A stretch of DNA of 64,000 nucleotides from Zopfochytrium polystomum (GCA_025765615.1 JAIVFJ010000003.1:434001-498000), one strand, 5' to 3'; positions 10,730-23,014 are shown, numbered from the stretch's first letter. Numbers and translations: made by a program. The notes: generated by a model from the letters alone, not told the origin.

Positions 10730-12603
10730 ATGCAAACGCGATTGCGCTTCCACAAGCCGGCTGCGGCTTGCACCTTCGTGCTCGTCGCCGTCGTGGCCGC
10801 CCTCGCTCAACACGTTCGTGGTCAGTCGAGTACTACCCGTTGTGGCACCGACTGGTCCAACGCAAATTCCTTTTGCAACCCCCCGTGCAAGAGCAACGGC
10901 GATTGTCCCGACGGAATGTATGGTTGCGCCAATTTTTTTTTTTTTTTTTTTTTTCCCCGCAGCTGCCTAATCGTTGAGTACTGAGCTGACAGGCGATGCG
11001 CGTATTATTGAAATCCAGGTCTTGCTTCGCAGATCTCGCAGCATCTTGCACGACGCCTACCACCTCAGCACCTTCAGCCCTGCCAACTCCGGCCACGCCA
11101 TTCGCTTACCGGCCCTTTAAAACGGCGGGGGTCATCGGATACTGGCCAAACTGGGCTCCTTACTCTCGTCCTCAGAACGCCATCGACAAGCTCAACTTAG
11201 ACGGCGTTTCGATCGTCGTGTACTCTTTCTGTAAGTTTAATTTTTTTTTTTTGAAAATGGCAGTATTTGACGTTTCTGGTTTGAAAAACAATGATAAATA
11301 ATCAAAAAAAAAAAAAGTAAACTTGCTCGCGGACGGCTCCATAAAGAGCTCGGACTCTTTTCAGGACAGTACTTACATTCCAACTATGAACAAGCAAGTC
11401 CGCGACAAGTACCCAAACCTGTTGACATCTATCGCTGTGGGGGGATGGTCTCTTTCCAGATACTTCAGTATCGTTGCCGCGAACGAGACCCTCACGAGGA
11501 CCTTTGCCAAGAACATCCACGCATACATGGATTCGAATGGATTCGATGGCTTGGATATTGACTACGAGTACCCCGGGTAAATTTGAAGCCTCTTTGTCCG
11601 CAAACCTCTCTTGTGCGATTTCTCAACGTTCCATTATCTCTATCCTTCCAGTGGCGGAGCTCCTTGCAATGCCGTAAATCCCAACGACGTGACGAACATG
11701 GTGCGGTTTTTCAAGATTCTTCGGGAGGAGCTGGGTCCGGACCGACTCATCTCCTTTGCCATATCCGTGACGACTGACCGTTACGTCAGTGGCGGCGTGA
11801 ATTACCTTTCGGAGTACGCAAAGTACCTGTCCTACATTGGCCTAATGTCCTACGACATGTACACAACTTCGTTGACCGCCCCTTACTCTGACGTGCACTC
11901 GGCGCTGTTCCTTCCTGGCCCGTCGGACCCTCAGCGTCCCGCCGCAAATACGCCTCTAGCGTCGACCGCCATGGGCGTCGAATCGATGCTCTCCGCGGGC
12001 GTAACCCCATCACAAATCGTCATCGGCGTCCCGTTCTACGGCCACTCCTGGTCCGTTGTCGCCCAAGGCGACTCCAACGGCGTCTTCCAGGCCTGCGCCA
12101 AGCCCGGCCAGAACCCCGCCAACGCCACCGCGTGTCCCGTCCGCCCCGGCGACTACCTCGACGCCGTTCCCACCTGCGACTTTTGCGACCCGACCTCCTG
12201 CTCCCACACGGGCGTGTGGTTCTACTTCAACATGCGCGCCAACGCGGGCACGCAGCGCAACGCGCCGCTCGCGGCAAAGCCGCTGGAGGCCGGGAACGGC
12301 TGGACCAGGGAGTTTGTCCGGTGGGCGCAGTCGCCGACGCTCTACAACCCGGCGTTCTTGCCGACGGACTCGACCGGCAAAAACGTGACCGCGGAGCCGT
12401 ACCCGGCGTACATCTCGTACGACGACCAGCAGTCGATCTATGTAAAGTCTTTGTGGGCCAAGCTGCACGGTCTTGCCGGCGTGATGGTATGGGAGCTGTC
12501 GCAGGACTACCAAGAGGAGCTGCTTTCGGCAATGAAGGCGGGTTGGACCGGCTCGGCACCGCCCGGAGATGTGCCGAATCTCGAAGACTGGTTTGATTAT
12601 TAG
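10730..12603 (+). CDS. Secreted GH18 chitinase with CBM52-like module
   Basis: Hydrolyses chitin outside the cell or in the wall. Four exons: 10730-10917, 11019-11230, 11318-11576 and 11652-12603. Residues ~1-30 form a signal peptide ([18 protein letters not shown]). A small cysteine-rich module follows ([16 protein letters not shown] ... [15 protein letters not shown]), resembling CBM52 of fungal wall enzymes; it is complete only after splicing out a poly-T intron. The GH18 barrel has [23 protein letters not shown] and the catalytic [11 protein letters not shown] (D.xD.xD.xE intact). The end has [10 protein letters not shown], the last-strand tryptophan motif. Intron 2 (11231-11317) has poly-A directly before its AG acceptor. 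A TATA box and a long GA tract precede the gene. Cell-wall remodelling or prey/host chitin degradation are both possible roles. Confidence 0.93.
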
Positions 12604-13735
12604 TTTTGTTGGGAGGGGACAGAAGTTATTCTTATGGTCTTTGGGTAACAAAAAAAATGAAGCAAGAATCTGCCACTATGAACAAATGAGTGCCAGTAAT
12701 CAGAGTTTTCTGATGGGATCTGTTTATCATGGGCCATTCGGATTAGCTGAAAGTGAAGAGAAAAGCCTTTATGTACCGCCAGTATGTACCGGCTGAAGTC
12801 CATTAGAGCACGACTATCAGGGTGTCGGAACTGCTATGGCAGCAAAGGCGACGGCCAGAGCAAGGATACGGAAAAGAACGTCCTGGGCAAAAGTCTGACC
12901 AATCGACAGCAAAATCGTGTTGAGTGCGCAGGGAAGCGTGCGTTAGTGACAGCGGCGCTCAAGGCAAGTGAGCCGTAGAAATTATCACGAAGTGAAACAC
13001 GCACAATCTTTACCTTCCATCTCACTGCGCGACGAGAATTTCGGAGATCGTAGCTCCTATTTTACCCTCGAGTGCTTGGAGGAGAAATGATCTGCCCTTG
13101 CTGGAGTAAAGGCTGGGATTAGAAGACGTTCTGTCTTAAGCGGCAGCGTCGGACCACACACACAGTCGGAATGCTTCATAAACGTCTCCCCGGACCGTCT
13201 TGGAGTCCGGTGTGCAAATGTATCGGGCGATGCGGCAAAAGTCTCTTCCAACGAGCAAGGGCCTGGCGGCGACGACGGGCGCTGTCCAAAGCTTTCGTTG
13301 GTCCACAGAGTGCCTTCGCAGTATTAGATTTCTTGTGTTTTCTCGAAGCAGAATCAATCATGAGCCTGTCCCCTAACGACGGGCGCGGAACTGACCAATG
13401 GAAGTGGAACTCCCAGCATGGCAATTTCGTCAAGCGGCTGACATTACGAACAGCTGCTGAAACTTCACGCCTGGGTCGCTGCACAGCAAGGAAAGGCGTA
13501 ATCTCGGTTGCCATCTTTGACCCATCGATGCCAGTGATCCATGCGAATGAGACAGCGTAATTCGTTGGCATGTTATTGGGCTTGCGTTCTTTGCTTTCAA
13601 GCTGGAGGTTAACTCTCCCTCGGCAACGTTCCCCCGGTTACGCAGATGCGGCGACTCCACCAGAAACAGACGAACTAACAAAATTTTATTAGGCCAGTTT
13701 CCAAGATCGCAGAGATTTCAAAAACATCGTTGTGC
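12604..13735. other. Intergenic, no confident gene
   Basis: Between the chitinase and WASP stops. Open frames of up to 131 codons exist on both strands near 13170-13570, but neither shows a domain, a clear exon chain or better codon character than the other. The 3' UTRs of both convergent genes must lie here. A small unrecognised gene cannot be excluded. Confidence 0.5.
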
Positions 13736-15919
13736 TTAGTTCTCCCAGTCGCTATCCTCCTCCTCTTCGTCGTCTGGAAAAGAAATCTAGTCAGCCTCTC
13801 GCTACTGGGAAAGCAGAAACCTAGAGGTAACAGGCGCGAAACACGAAATGGGGAACTCTCGCAGTCGATTAAAAAGCAATACTCACCACTATCCAAGTCT
13901 CTGCGCATACTTGCAAGCTGCATGCGCAGCTTCTCTGCAAGGTCCGTTTCGGCTGCGGCGGGTGCGGCGCTACTGCTACCGCCTCCGCGGCTCGCCGTAG
14001 GACCACGCGACGGCCCCGGCTCCTGGGCGGGCTCAGTCTTCCGCAAGGCACCGATACCGGCATTTCGGATCGAGGCCAGCAGATCCGCACGGCCGTCGCC
14101 ATTCGATGGAGCTGGCGGCTGTACAGAGCGCGGAGGAGGAGGCGGAGCGTTGCCGGCCGTCGGTGGAGGGGGAGGAGGGGGCGGGGCCCCACCCATTGGA
14201 GGTGGGGGCGGCGGAGGAGGAGGAGCGCCGCCGACGGGAGGTGCAGGGGGAGGAGGCGGCGGGGTGAGCGCCGAACCAGTCGAGGACGAAGCCGTGGAGG
14301 ACGGGCGAGAATTGTATGAAGGAACCGCCGGCACAGCGCGTGGAGCAGGGTCACTTCGCGCTGGAACGTCAGGACGAGCAGGAGGAGGCGGGCGAGGCGG
14401 GGCAGGTGGGGGTAGGGGCTCGCTGCGCACAGGGGCAGGCGGAGGCTGGAAGCGCACCGGCGCGGTAGGAGGCGGCTCGTACCTAGCGGGAGGCTCGTAC
14501 CTTGCGGGGGGGTCGTAGCGGGCGGGAGGCTCATTGCGAGGAGGCGCCGGCGGCGGCGCGGGGGTAGCCCGCGAGGGTGGAGGAGGTGCTGGACGCCGCG
14601 ATGGCGGAGGAGGCGGAGGAGGCCGTCGCACTGTTCGTGCAAGCGATTGTCAGTTTAAAGCTAACGCAGAAATAACTCACCACCAGAACTGGCAGGTGGC
14701 GGGGGAGGGCCAGAGGTGGGCTTCGCGGGGGAGGGAGCCTGTGATTCTTCCTTGGCTGCCGCTGCGGCCGCTGCGTGCTCCTTCATAAACCTGGAGACAA
14801 ACTTCGCGGTCCTCTTATCCTGTAATTGTTCCTGCAAGGGGTATTGGTTACAACGACATAGTGCAGATGAAATATACCTCGGTGATTCCAGCCTTCTCAA
14901 AAATGACTTTCCACTCCATCGGAATATTTGCAGCAGTAAAGCCCTTGGTAGGATCGAAACCAACATGGCTCACATGCCTGCCAACGTGAGGGGAGGAAAT
15001 GGTTTAATCGAGGACTGTAACTGGTATGGTCTACTTACTTGAAGTCGGATGGAAGGCCTATCATCGATTTGTCGATTTTGCCACTTTTCTTGGACTTGCT
15101 CTTTTTCGAGAATAGACCTCCACCCTCTTTCTTCGACTTTTTCTTTTCCTTGGATGTGTCGGACGGGGACGATTCTTTGACGGTGGAGGCTGCCGAGACG
15201 GTCGAATCCGCGGTCGAAATAATCGAAGAGCGAGTCGAAACTGTCGAAACATTTGAAGCAAGCGACGGCGGAGCCCGTACAGGCGGCTTGGAGGACAGAA
15301 CTACCTTCTCTGGGGCTGGCGTCGACTGGACCAGGCTTTTCTTCCTTGTGACCTTGTCGGCGAACTCCGCAGCGTCGCCCTCGTCGGCGAAGGAAAGTCC
15401 TGCCATGGCGCGGTCACCCTTTGGCCCAGTGCGTTGTTACAAGAGATGGCAAAGAAAAGATCGATGTGCACGTTTGTCGCTCACCTGAGATGGAAAAGAG
15501 TGGAAAAAGGGCCTGTCTTGATAGTACTTGAAGGCAGCACCATGCTCTGAGGTCCACACAATTCGGCGATCCTTTCCATGGTGCTGTTAGTTGGCAACGA
15601 GAACTCTGATTCTAGCTCATCATACATACCCTGAGGTCGATTATGTGGAATACGAACGATCCGCTGCGATCGCGAGCCAGCACCACCGCGCCCATTTTAT
15701 CCTGGTATTTCCATTCGGCAGGTCGTTCGGAGGCGATGTACAGCCTGGCAACGGTCGCAGCCAGAATCTGGGTGGGTGGCGGAGGTTTGAGAGAGAGCTG
15801 AAACCACCCACACAGGCGGAGGCAGCTTTCTAGAACCATATCCTTCCACTAACCTCCTCGCCGGCTCCGCGGGCGACGGAATTGACGGTCGACATTTCCG
15901 AGTCATTGAGCGCTTTCAT
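13736..15919 (-). CDS. LAS17: WASP/Las17-family actin nucleation promoter
   Basis: Activates the Arp2/3 complex at sites of endocytosis and actin assembly. Exon 1 is 15919-15854 (MKALNDSEMSTVNS); exon 2 starts at 15767. The WH1 domain is spread over exons 1-4 (ILAATVARLYIASERPAEWK, GSFVFHIIDLR, RRIVWTSEHGAAFKYYQDR, AGLSFADEGDAAEFAD). A basic region and a CRIB-like GBD follow (MIGLPSDFKHVSHVGFD). A large proline-rich exon contains short repeats of PPARYEPP. The C-terminus has a WH2 motif (RADLLASIRNAGIGALRK), a connector helix (ETDLAEKLRMQLASMRRDL) and an acidic tail ending DSDWEN with the key tryptophan. WH1, GBD, polyproline, WH2 and CA are all present, so this is a full WASP; yeast Las17 lacks the GBD. 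It shares a divergent promoter with the gene at 16127. Confidence 0.93.
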
Positions 15920-16090
15920 TTTGCTGTTCGCAAGTAATACTCTTCGTACTAATCGTCGCTTCAAGGATCGTTGCTGCTGCAGCGACGGAGCTGGCAGAGA
16001 GGCAGGAAGGCTTTCAGTTGGTGGACCCCAACTCTCTGCTTTTTTTCCACAAATCGATTTCTTGGCTGCATGCCTTGTGCCTTTCCGTTC

Positions 16091-16106
16091 CACGTGGGCC
16101 CACGTG
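16091..16106. promoter_or_regulatory. Perfect palindrome of two E-boxes
   Basis: CACGTGGGCCCACGTG is a perfect 16-bp palindrome formed by two CACGTG E-boxes around GGCC. It lies between the divergent WASP (start 15919) and coiled-coil gene (start 16127), 21 bp from the latter. CACGTG is bound by bHLH factors such as Cbf1/Pho4 types; use here is inference. Confidence 0.7.
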
Positions 16107-16126
16107 ACTAGAGCCGTTATTCATTG

Positions 16127-18349
16127 ATGAACGTGCTGGAGAGTGTTGCGCCCCTTGTCGGTGGTCCGACCTCGGACGGGCCAACCGCGACGCATGCCTG
16201 CATCCTCGACGCCCATACCCTCAACGCCAGGGCCATGCGCAATAGGCATGCAGCAGAGGTCGATGCGCTGCAGTTGCTCTTCCACAAGGCGTATTCCTCC
16301 TCCACCACAGCCTCGCGGAACTCGTCGCGTTCAACTTCCCTGCTATCGCTTGCGGTATTTTCGCTAATCCCCAGCTGGGCTTCTTCTCACCATTTATCGA
16401 CCTGTTATCTATCGATCTGCACTGTGAACAAAACGATGGTGCACCGCAGGTCCCCGAGGACGATGACCCTCCCGTGTCCCTTCCGTCTATGCCTCCGCCG
16501 CTCACGATGGATCTACCTGCAACTACCTTCTTCATCGTTCCCACAACCCATAAGCCCTCGAAGCGCCGTGTAAGCGATGTCTGCATGACCGACGATCTGC
16601 GAGCGATTCTCAAGCGGCACAAAGTGGATCCAATCAATTTTCGACTTGCAACAGCTACGAAGTTGGGGAACGAGTGCTCCGACGCCTCGCGCAGATCGCG
16701 GCCTGGGGAACATGACGACGACCTCAGCTCTCTCAACGCTGAAGAGCTACGCTCGCTCTGGCGGCAGACCGGTTAAGAATGTTTTGCGCGACACCGGGGG
16801 CCTCTTGAACCTTCGTGCTTATGAGGAAAAACCAAATCGGTTGGTTGACGACGTGGTCGAACGTGTTGAACCAATGCTCAGAGCTCCGCCGAAAGAGCGG
16901 GCCAGGCTTTTGGAGGAAGCTTCACTCTCGACAGGTTACGAGGAATTGACGATGGGCCAGTTCCATGTTAGTATCCTGTTAAGTACAGTGGTTAGGGTTC
17001 CTGTCTTGAAAATGCCAAACGATCCCTCTCTCAGCAAGCCTATGATCGCTGCTTCGACATACTGCGCCGTCTTCAGGACAGCGAAGAGTCATTGCTGAAG
17101 GAACGCCATGCAAAGGAAATTTCGGACTTTGAACATGGACCAGAACGAGCGTGGAGCCACATTTGCTGGGAGGGAACTTTCAACGAAGCCCTGAGAAGTG
17201 GAGTCGTTGGGCGACTTTCACACGTAACGATGTACACAGAGCATATGTTTCAAATTCCGCTGTGAGTTTTGCCGAGAAGAGCGTTCCTTTGAATGTTACT
17301 AACCTGGAGAGTCGTTCAGCGGCGAAGCGATTCAAACAAAAGGATTGTCGCCCGATTGGGATCGAATGCTTCCACAGCTGAACAGGGAAAGGTGCCGTTT
17401 TGGACTTCTGGCTGTGTCGAAGTCGGAACCAAAAGACTCCTTTGACAACATGCACCGCCTGCTTCGGTTAGTTCCACCCGTCGCGTTTCAATTGTTGTGC
17501 GAATGAACTAAAAACTGCTGCAGACAGGCACATGATTCCAACAAGGTACGAGCCAAGACACACTCGCTCACGTAGCGAGTCGATCTAACATTGCCTTAAA
17601 CAGTTTGTGTGGCTGGAGCGTGTGACATTGGAAGCTGGCCTCCTCAGTATTTACTTGATTCCAATGTCGAAAGTCATTGTTCCAAAGGCGCAAACAGCTC
17701 GCAACCCATCGTTGCGGGAGGCGGTTGGACGACCGGGCCATACTTTCCTGGTCGCCATGATCCTTGCAGGGGATTCTGGGGATCCTGTCGCGGCTCTAGG
17801 GCCCCCGCGGAACGCCAAACCTATTCGAAATCAATCCGCAGCTGTGGGTTTCCTGGGACGCAACCTTCGAGTACGTACCGAAGAAAGTTGCCGACGAAAA
17901 AGTGAAAGTAAGCTGCGTCGACCGGGCCATCTCGTTTACTTGAATAATGAACCAATCCTATCACCAACAAATTACAGGCCGAATACACGAAACTGTTTGA
18001 AGATGTGAAGATCGTTGAAGCGCAGCGAAACGAATTGGAGAAACTTCTTGGCGTTGTGCACGCACTAAGAAATGATGCAACACACGCAGCAGCAGGGCTG
18101 GATTCCCAGGAGATGGTGGCAACAGTGGAGAAGGATTTGAGGGAGCAGAATGCGAAGCTTGGGGCCCTCAAAAGACAGATTCAGCAGCTGGAGCAAGAGT
18201 ATCCTTCGAGTCTCAAGATTGCGACAGAACCTCTATTAGAGCAAGGGCAGCAGTCCCAGCCGCAACAGTTTCTGGCTCCGCCATTTCCCCAACAGCCCCC
18301 TAGACCACCTCAGCGGGATCCCCGTCTCAGACTGACCGGAAGTATGTAA
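16127..18349 (+). CDS. Unrecognised multi-exon protein with C-terminal coiled coil
   Basis: I do not recognise the family. The chain seems to start at ATG 16127 (MNVLESVAPLVGG). Visible pieces are a P-rich segment (LPSMPPPLTMDLPATT), a helical part (MTDDLRAILKRHKVDPINFR, LSSLNAEELRSLWRQ), helices near 16860-16970 (EPMLRAPPKERARLLEEAS), FDILRRLQDSEESLLKERHA near 17060, GLSPDWDRMLPQLNRERCRFGLL near 17360, and a likely C-terminal exon set beginning LFEINPQLWVSWDATFEYV. The last exon (from about 17980) is a clear coiled coil with heptads (RNELEKLLGVVHALRNDA, EKDLREQNAKLGALKRQI), a PQ-rich tail and the end RLRLTGSM. At least six introns are needed and several boundaries are unresolved. Its stop is 18 bp from the SEC6 stop on the other strand. 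Confidence 0.55.
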
Positions 18350-18367
18350 TAAATTATGTTTGGCAAC

Positions 18368-20806
18368 TCATTTCGCCAGTTTTGCAAAGAGAGTCGCGGG
18401 CCACTCTTTCCCCTGATTCTTTTCCTTTTCTTCTGCTACTTTGGTTCGACATTGTTCCATCACTTCCCTCACCAGAGTCCTGTCTAAATCATCACGGCGC
18501 TGAAGCAAATCCTCCACAAATGTCATGGGGACGTCAGGGTATGCTTTCCACAGCTTGTAAAAGTCCAAAAATACAAGGCGGGGGTTGCTCTCGATGACGC
18601 CAATCACCCTTTCGATCACTTCAAAGGCAGACTTTACGCGCTTGGCCCCCTTGAAGCGAGAAAAGAGTTCGACGACTGCGTCCAGATCCGACTTCATCCG
18701 CTCCACTGTCGTTGAGCCCTCAGCGGAGGAGCCGGCCACGCGAAACTTTGCACCCTTGTTCCGAAAAGTTTCCAAATACAGCACGAGGAGCCGATCCTGC
18801 AACTCGGAGACGAACTTGCTGAACAGGTACTCCTGCATGTGTTCCTGAAAGTCTGTGAGGTAGTCGTCCAGTGTGCCGACAACGTACTTTACGAGCGGCG
18901 GGAGGCTGGAACTGCTGCCATTATGCTCGTACCACTCGTTGCAGTGAAACTTTAAAAGCACTGGAACGACGTCTCGCAGGATAATGTCGATCATAAGCGC
19001 GTAGCAGCGGCGCGAAAGTTTCATGAAGCCGTCGAGCGCAACACCCTTGATGCGCGAGATCGCGAGCGGCTTGTACGGGTTCTCTGCCCCCGGCGGGCCG
19101 GCGGCGGCGACCAGCGCCGCGTCCCCAGCCGCGGTTTCACCCGTCGTCGACATCAGCGACTCGACTCGGCCGACCATGACCTCTGCAAACTCCGTTCCTC
19201 GCATCGCATCGTTCGCAAGGGCGATAATGTACTCTGGCAGCCCTTCTGCCGGCGCATCGCCGTGCTTTGTCGGTCCTTCAAAGAACCGCTGAACCTCCGT
19301 TTCGAGTGTTTTGGTCCAAGCCTTTTGGTATTCCTCAAGTGCAGTGCAGCATTCAATAATGACGTCGTACATGAGGGCGCCGCGGCTTGAGCCACTCACG
19401 ACGTCCAACTGCTGATTGAACATTTGAAAGACAATAACGGAGCCGCTGAGAAGGTACATTTGAGTGCCGTCCTGTGTCAGGTGGTCCATTGCGCTCCACA
19501 AAGTCTCGGGTTTCGGTGTTCAGCAGGTTGTTGAGCCACTCGCCCAGCTTTTGTCGAACTAGCTTGATGTACTCCAAAATGAGTTCTTCTTCGCGGTCGT
19601 CGAGCAGTCGTGGTTCCAAAAGCTCCTCACCAACGCCCAATCGCCCGTTCATGTTGGTATAATAATCACGGACCCACTTCAGAAGGGCCAAAATGGAGCC
19701 TGCTTCGACGACATTGGACGTAATAATTTTGTTAACCATATCGTAGATGCTTCGATGATATTCCAGCACAAAGAACAGGAAAATGTTGTACTTTTTTGGG
19801 AACCTTGGCTCGAGCGAGTCATGCACTAGTGTTAGGTCATCAATAATGGTTTCAGCCGATACCAGTAACTGAGTGAGGTCAGACTTTTCGGTCTCGTACA
19901 AGGTCCTAATTTGGGTGGATATCGACTCTCGTATCGTGTCCAGAAACTTTATTCTGTACGATTTTATCTGGCGGGTAGACATTGAGAGTATATCGGGAGG
20001 AGGTGCAGTATTTGACGGCGACACCGCCATCGGCGTGGCGGCCTCCGCAAGGGAAGCCTGATCATCCAGTCGCTCCTCCGCTTCGATAATCTTGGCAATC
20101 CTGATAATCGTCGTGAATCGATTGTTTTTGACCAGTTCGATAGTCCGTTCAACGAGCTTCCACAGGTGCGTCTCGAATGCTTCGACTAACGCGTCCAAAG
20201 GTCGAAAGTAAGATTGCAATGAGACCAAAAGGTCCGCACTGGCTCCGCTTGATCTCGCCATCGTTGTGCATTTGAACGTTTCCAGCTGCTGAAGTTGATA
20301 GTGAATGTACAAAAGGTTCTCTGAGCTGCCGTCACCTCGGCGAGCGTCCTCCTGAAGCAGACCCTGCAGCCTCTCGACCTGCGAATTGAGCTTTTGAAAC
20401 TGCAGCACCATTTCTTTCGTTGCGAGAAAGTTTTGGTGGGTTCTCGATATCTTTTTCGTTCAAGAAAGGGTCAATGGGTGGGAACTAACGCAAACAACTC
20501 AAAAACCTTTTTGATCTGCTCGTAGTTTTTGATCTGCCCGCTTGGGTTGTCCCAGAGCGCTTGGATTCCGGTCAAGTTCTTTCTGACCTGGGCCGTGGCA
20601 GCCTTGACGTGATCAAGATTGTTTAGGCCGCTCTGGGCGTCTTCCAGTTGGAGCTCGACGGCAGTTCTCAGCTGAGCGTCGATCGACGCACGCTCGGCAG
20701 CCATCTTCTTGCGCAGCGCGCCCAGCTTCACGAGGTCGTCCGGGTGGCGCAACAGTTCCTGCACGCGCACGATGGCGGCTTCGATGGCCTCGGACTCGAG
20801 CTCCAT
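18368..20806 (-). CDS. SEC6: Exocyst complex subunit Sec6 (EXOC3), with a frame break
   Basis: Subunit of the exocyst, which tethers secretory vesicles to the plasma membrane. It starts at ATG 20806 (MELESEAIEAAIVRVQELL). A 47-nt intron (20489-20443) joins KKVFELFA to THQNFLATKEMVLQF. The N-terminal half is helical; the middle carries ILEYIKLVRQKLGEWLNNLL, typical of Sec6, then SGSVIVFQMFNQQLDVVSG, and the C-terminal half has KLSRRCYALMIDIILRDVVP and LDDYLTDFQEHMQEYLFSKF. Length and motif order match the full family. At about 19475 the reading frame must move by +1 between NGPPD and QDGTQMYLL. Either one base is extra in the sequence, or a 28-nt GT-AG intron (19499-19472) removes the clash. 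The rest is frame-clean. Confidence 0.88.
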
Positions 20807-21070
20807 CTGACGATGCGGGCAAAGTGGTGAACGAGTTGGGAGTATTAGTGGCGGATCGTGTGTCCGATCTGTTACGGTGCCGCCAAACAGAGGGGTGGTG
20901 CGGGCGCAGCGCCGCCGCTAAAATTAATATTAATTTTGGGAACCGACGAGGATAAAAAAAAAAAATAAAAAAAAAAAAAAAGTTGGGGGGTGAGTGTGCC
21001 TCTGAGTTGTTGTGCCTTCTGGGGCGACCGACCAAACCAACCCCAACCAACCAACCAACCCCACTCGAGG

Positions 21071-23014
21071 ATGACGACGCTGTGGCAACGTGCACGATCG
21101 GGCGCACCCACCGCGTTTGCCGCCGCCACCGCCGCCGCCAGCACGCCCCCTTCACGTCTCTACGCACCGCCGGCCGCACTGCGTCCCGTGCTCCTCTATG
21201 CTGCGCAAACGCGGGCCTCCTGCTGCTCTTCTCCTTTCTCCGCCGCCATCGCCACCACCAAGGCGTCTGCTCCCTCGTCAATGCTGACCAGTCATGGCGC
21301 AATCGGAGCCTCGCGCGTCGCCCACCTACCACCAGCGCCGCGTTCGCATCGACGCTTTTCGACGACCTCCCACATTTCCGCGCAAGACCTGTACGAATCG
21401 TTGTCGACCGGCGACAGGCTCTCTTTGGCAAAAGCCATTACCCTTGGTAAATTTTCGCGTGTTTGTTCATTGCTGCCCACGGAACCACCCACGCACTTAC
21501 TGCGAGCCGCCACTCTTTCGCTGACTCGTGGCTTTGGCGGCCATAGTCGAATCGACCAGGCACGATCACAAGGTCGAGGCGAAAACCCTTCTTGAGTTGT
21601 TGCTGCAAGATTCACGGCGGCCGAAGACTACGAGGAGGATTGTCCACGGCGAGAAGTTTAACACAACATTTCGAATCGGGCTCTCAGGTGATACGTCGTC
21701 CCGTTCTGATCACCGGGTCCGAACTAATGCGCCCAATGCTCTGCAACTGCAGGCGCTCCTGGTGTTGGGAAATCAAGCTTCATAGAAACATTTGGCATGT
21801 ATCTTATATCTTTGGGACACAGAGTTGCTGTTTTGGTGAGTTGAGCCGAGTCGACGTGGTTGTGTGTTATGTCATATTGCCGGCAAACGGTCATTAATGC
21901 TCACACAATACAGGCGGTTGACCCTTCATCTTCAATGACTGGTGGTTCTATTTTGGGTGAGGTCAGACCGATTATCACTCCATGTTTTCTGATCATGTTT
22001 AGGTGACAAAACGCGTATGACCGAGCTCTCGCGACACGACGACGCATTCATTCGACCTTCTCCGAGCAGCTGCACTTTAGGTAGGTGACGCTAAACCAGT
22101 GAAATATCTGGCTCACGGTATTGAAGGCGGCGTTGCTAGAAACACAAATGAGGCAATTTTATTATGCGAAGGTACTTCGTCAATTCGGCCTATTGTCAGA
22201 TAGCAGAATTGATAAACTATTTCAATTAGCGGGCGGATTTGATATTATCTTGGTTGAGACCGTTGGGGTCGGCCAATCTGAAACCATGTAAGGGGAAATC
22301 CGTAGACTGCTGAACGGAAGCTGATGCGAAAGCAAATCTGGAACGTAGGGTTGCGGACATGGTTGACATGTTTGTGCTCCTTGTTGCGCCAGGAGCCGGT
22401 GATGAACTACAGGTTTAATCCAATTTCTCAACTACCTGCCGTTTTCGCTCTTTCATCTAACCGACTGTTTCGCTTTCAAGGGAATGAAAAAAGGGATTGT
22501 CGAGCTATCAGACCTTATCTTGGTTAACAAGAGCGACGGTCAGCTGGAGATTCCAGCACGAATGGCGCAGGTGATTGTGTAACGATTTGCCGCAAATGAG
22601 GGCGATGCTAACGGACAACCACACCCACACACCCGCGCTAATAAACAAAAGATGGAATACATAAGCGCGCTGAAATTCGTACAGAGCCGGACACCGAACT
22701 GGAAGGCGGACGTGCTTCGGGTGTCGTCGGCAGAGAAAAACGGCATCGACGATGCGTGGAAAAATATGAAACAGTATTACTCTCAGCTCATCTCCAGCAA
22801 CAACCTCTACCAACGGCGAGGGCTACAGCAGCGCCGCTGGATGTGGAAGATTATTGAGCAAGAGATTATGCTTCGGCTTCAGTCAGACTCCAAAGTGAAG
22901 ACCCTCGTGCAATCGCTCGAGAACGAAGTAACCGAAGGCGTTGTTACATCAGGTCACGCTGCAGAAGTGATCTTGGACGCTTTTTTGAGGCAAGATGTTC
23001 TGAAAGGTCAATAA
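21071..23014 (+). CDS. MMAA: Mitochondrial methylmalonyl-CoA mutase GTPase chaperone MMAA/MeaB
   Basis: G3E-type GTPase that loads and protects the adenosylcobalamin cofactor of methylmalonyl-CoA mutase in mitochondria. About ten exons, all joined in phase by GT-AG introns. An Arg/Ala/Ser-rich leader ([19 protein letters not shown]) with no acidic residues fits a mitochondrial transit peptide. The core has [19 protein letters not shown] (Walker A), [65 protein letters not shown] (Walker B), [20 protein letters not shown] and [16 protein letters not shown] (NKxD base recognition). The C-terminal dimerisation helices include [14 protein letters not shown]. Key residues are intact. It implies a B12-dependent propionate pathway. 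It is divergent from SEC6 (265 bp between starts) and its stop is 19 bp from the TFIIIC stop. Confidence 0.94.

Noticed and set aside
13730..14518. Glycine-rich plus-strand open frame
   Set aside because: It is the reverse complement of the WASP proline-rich exon.
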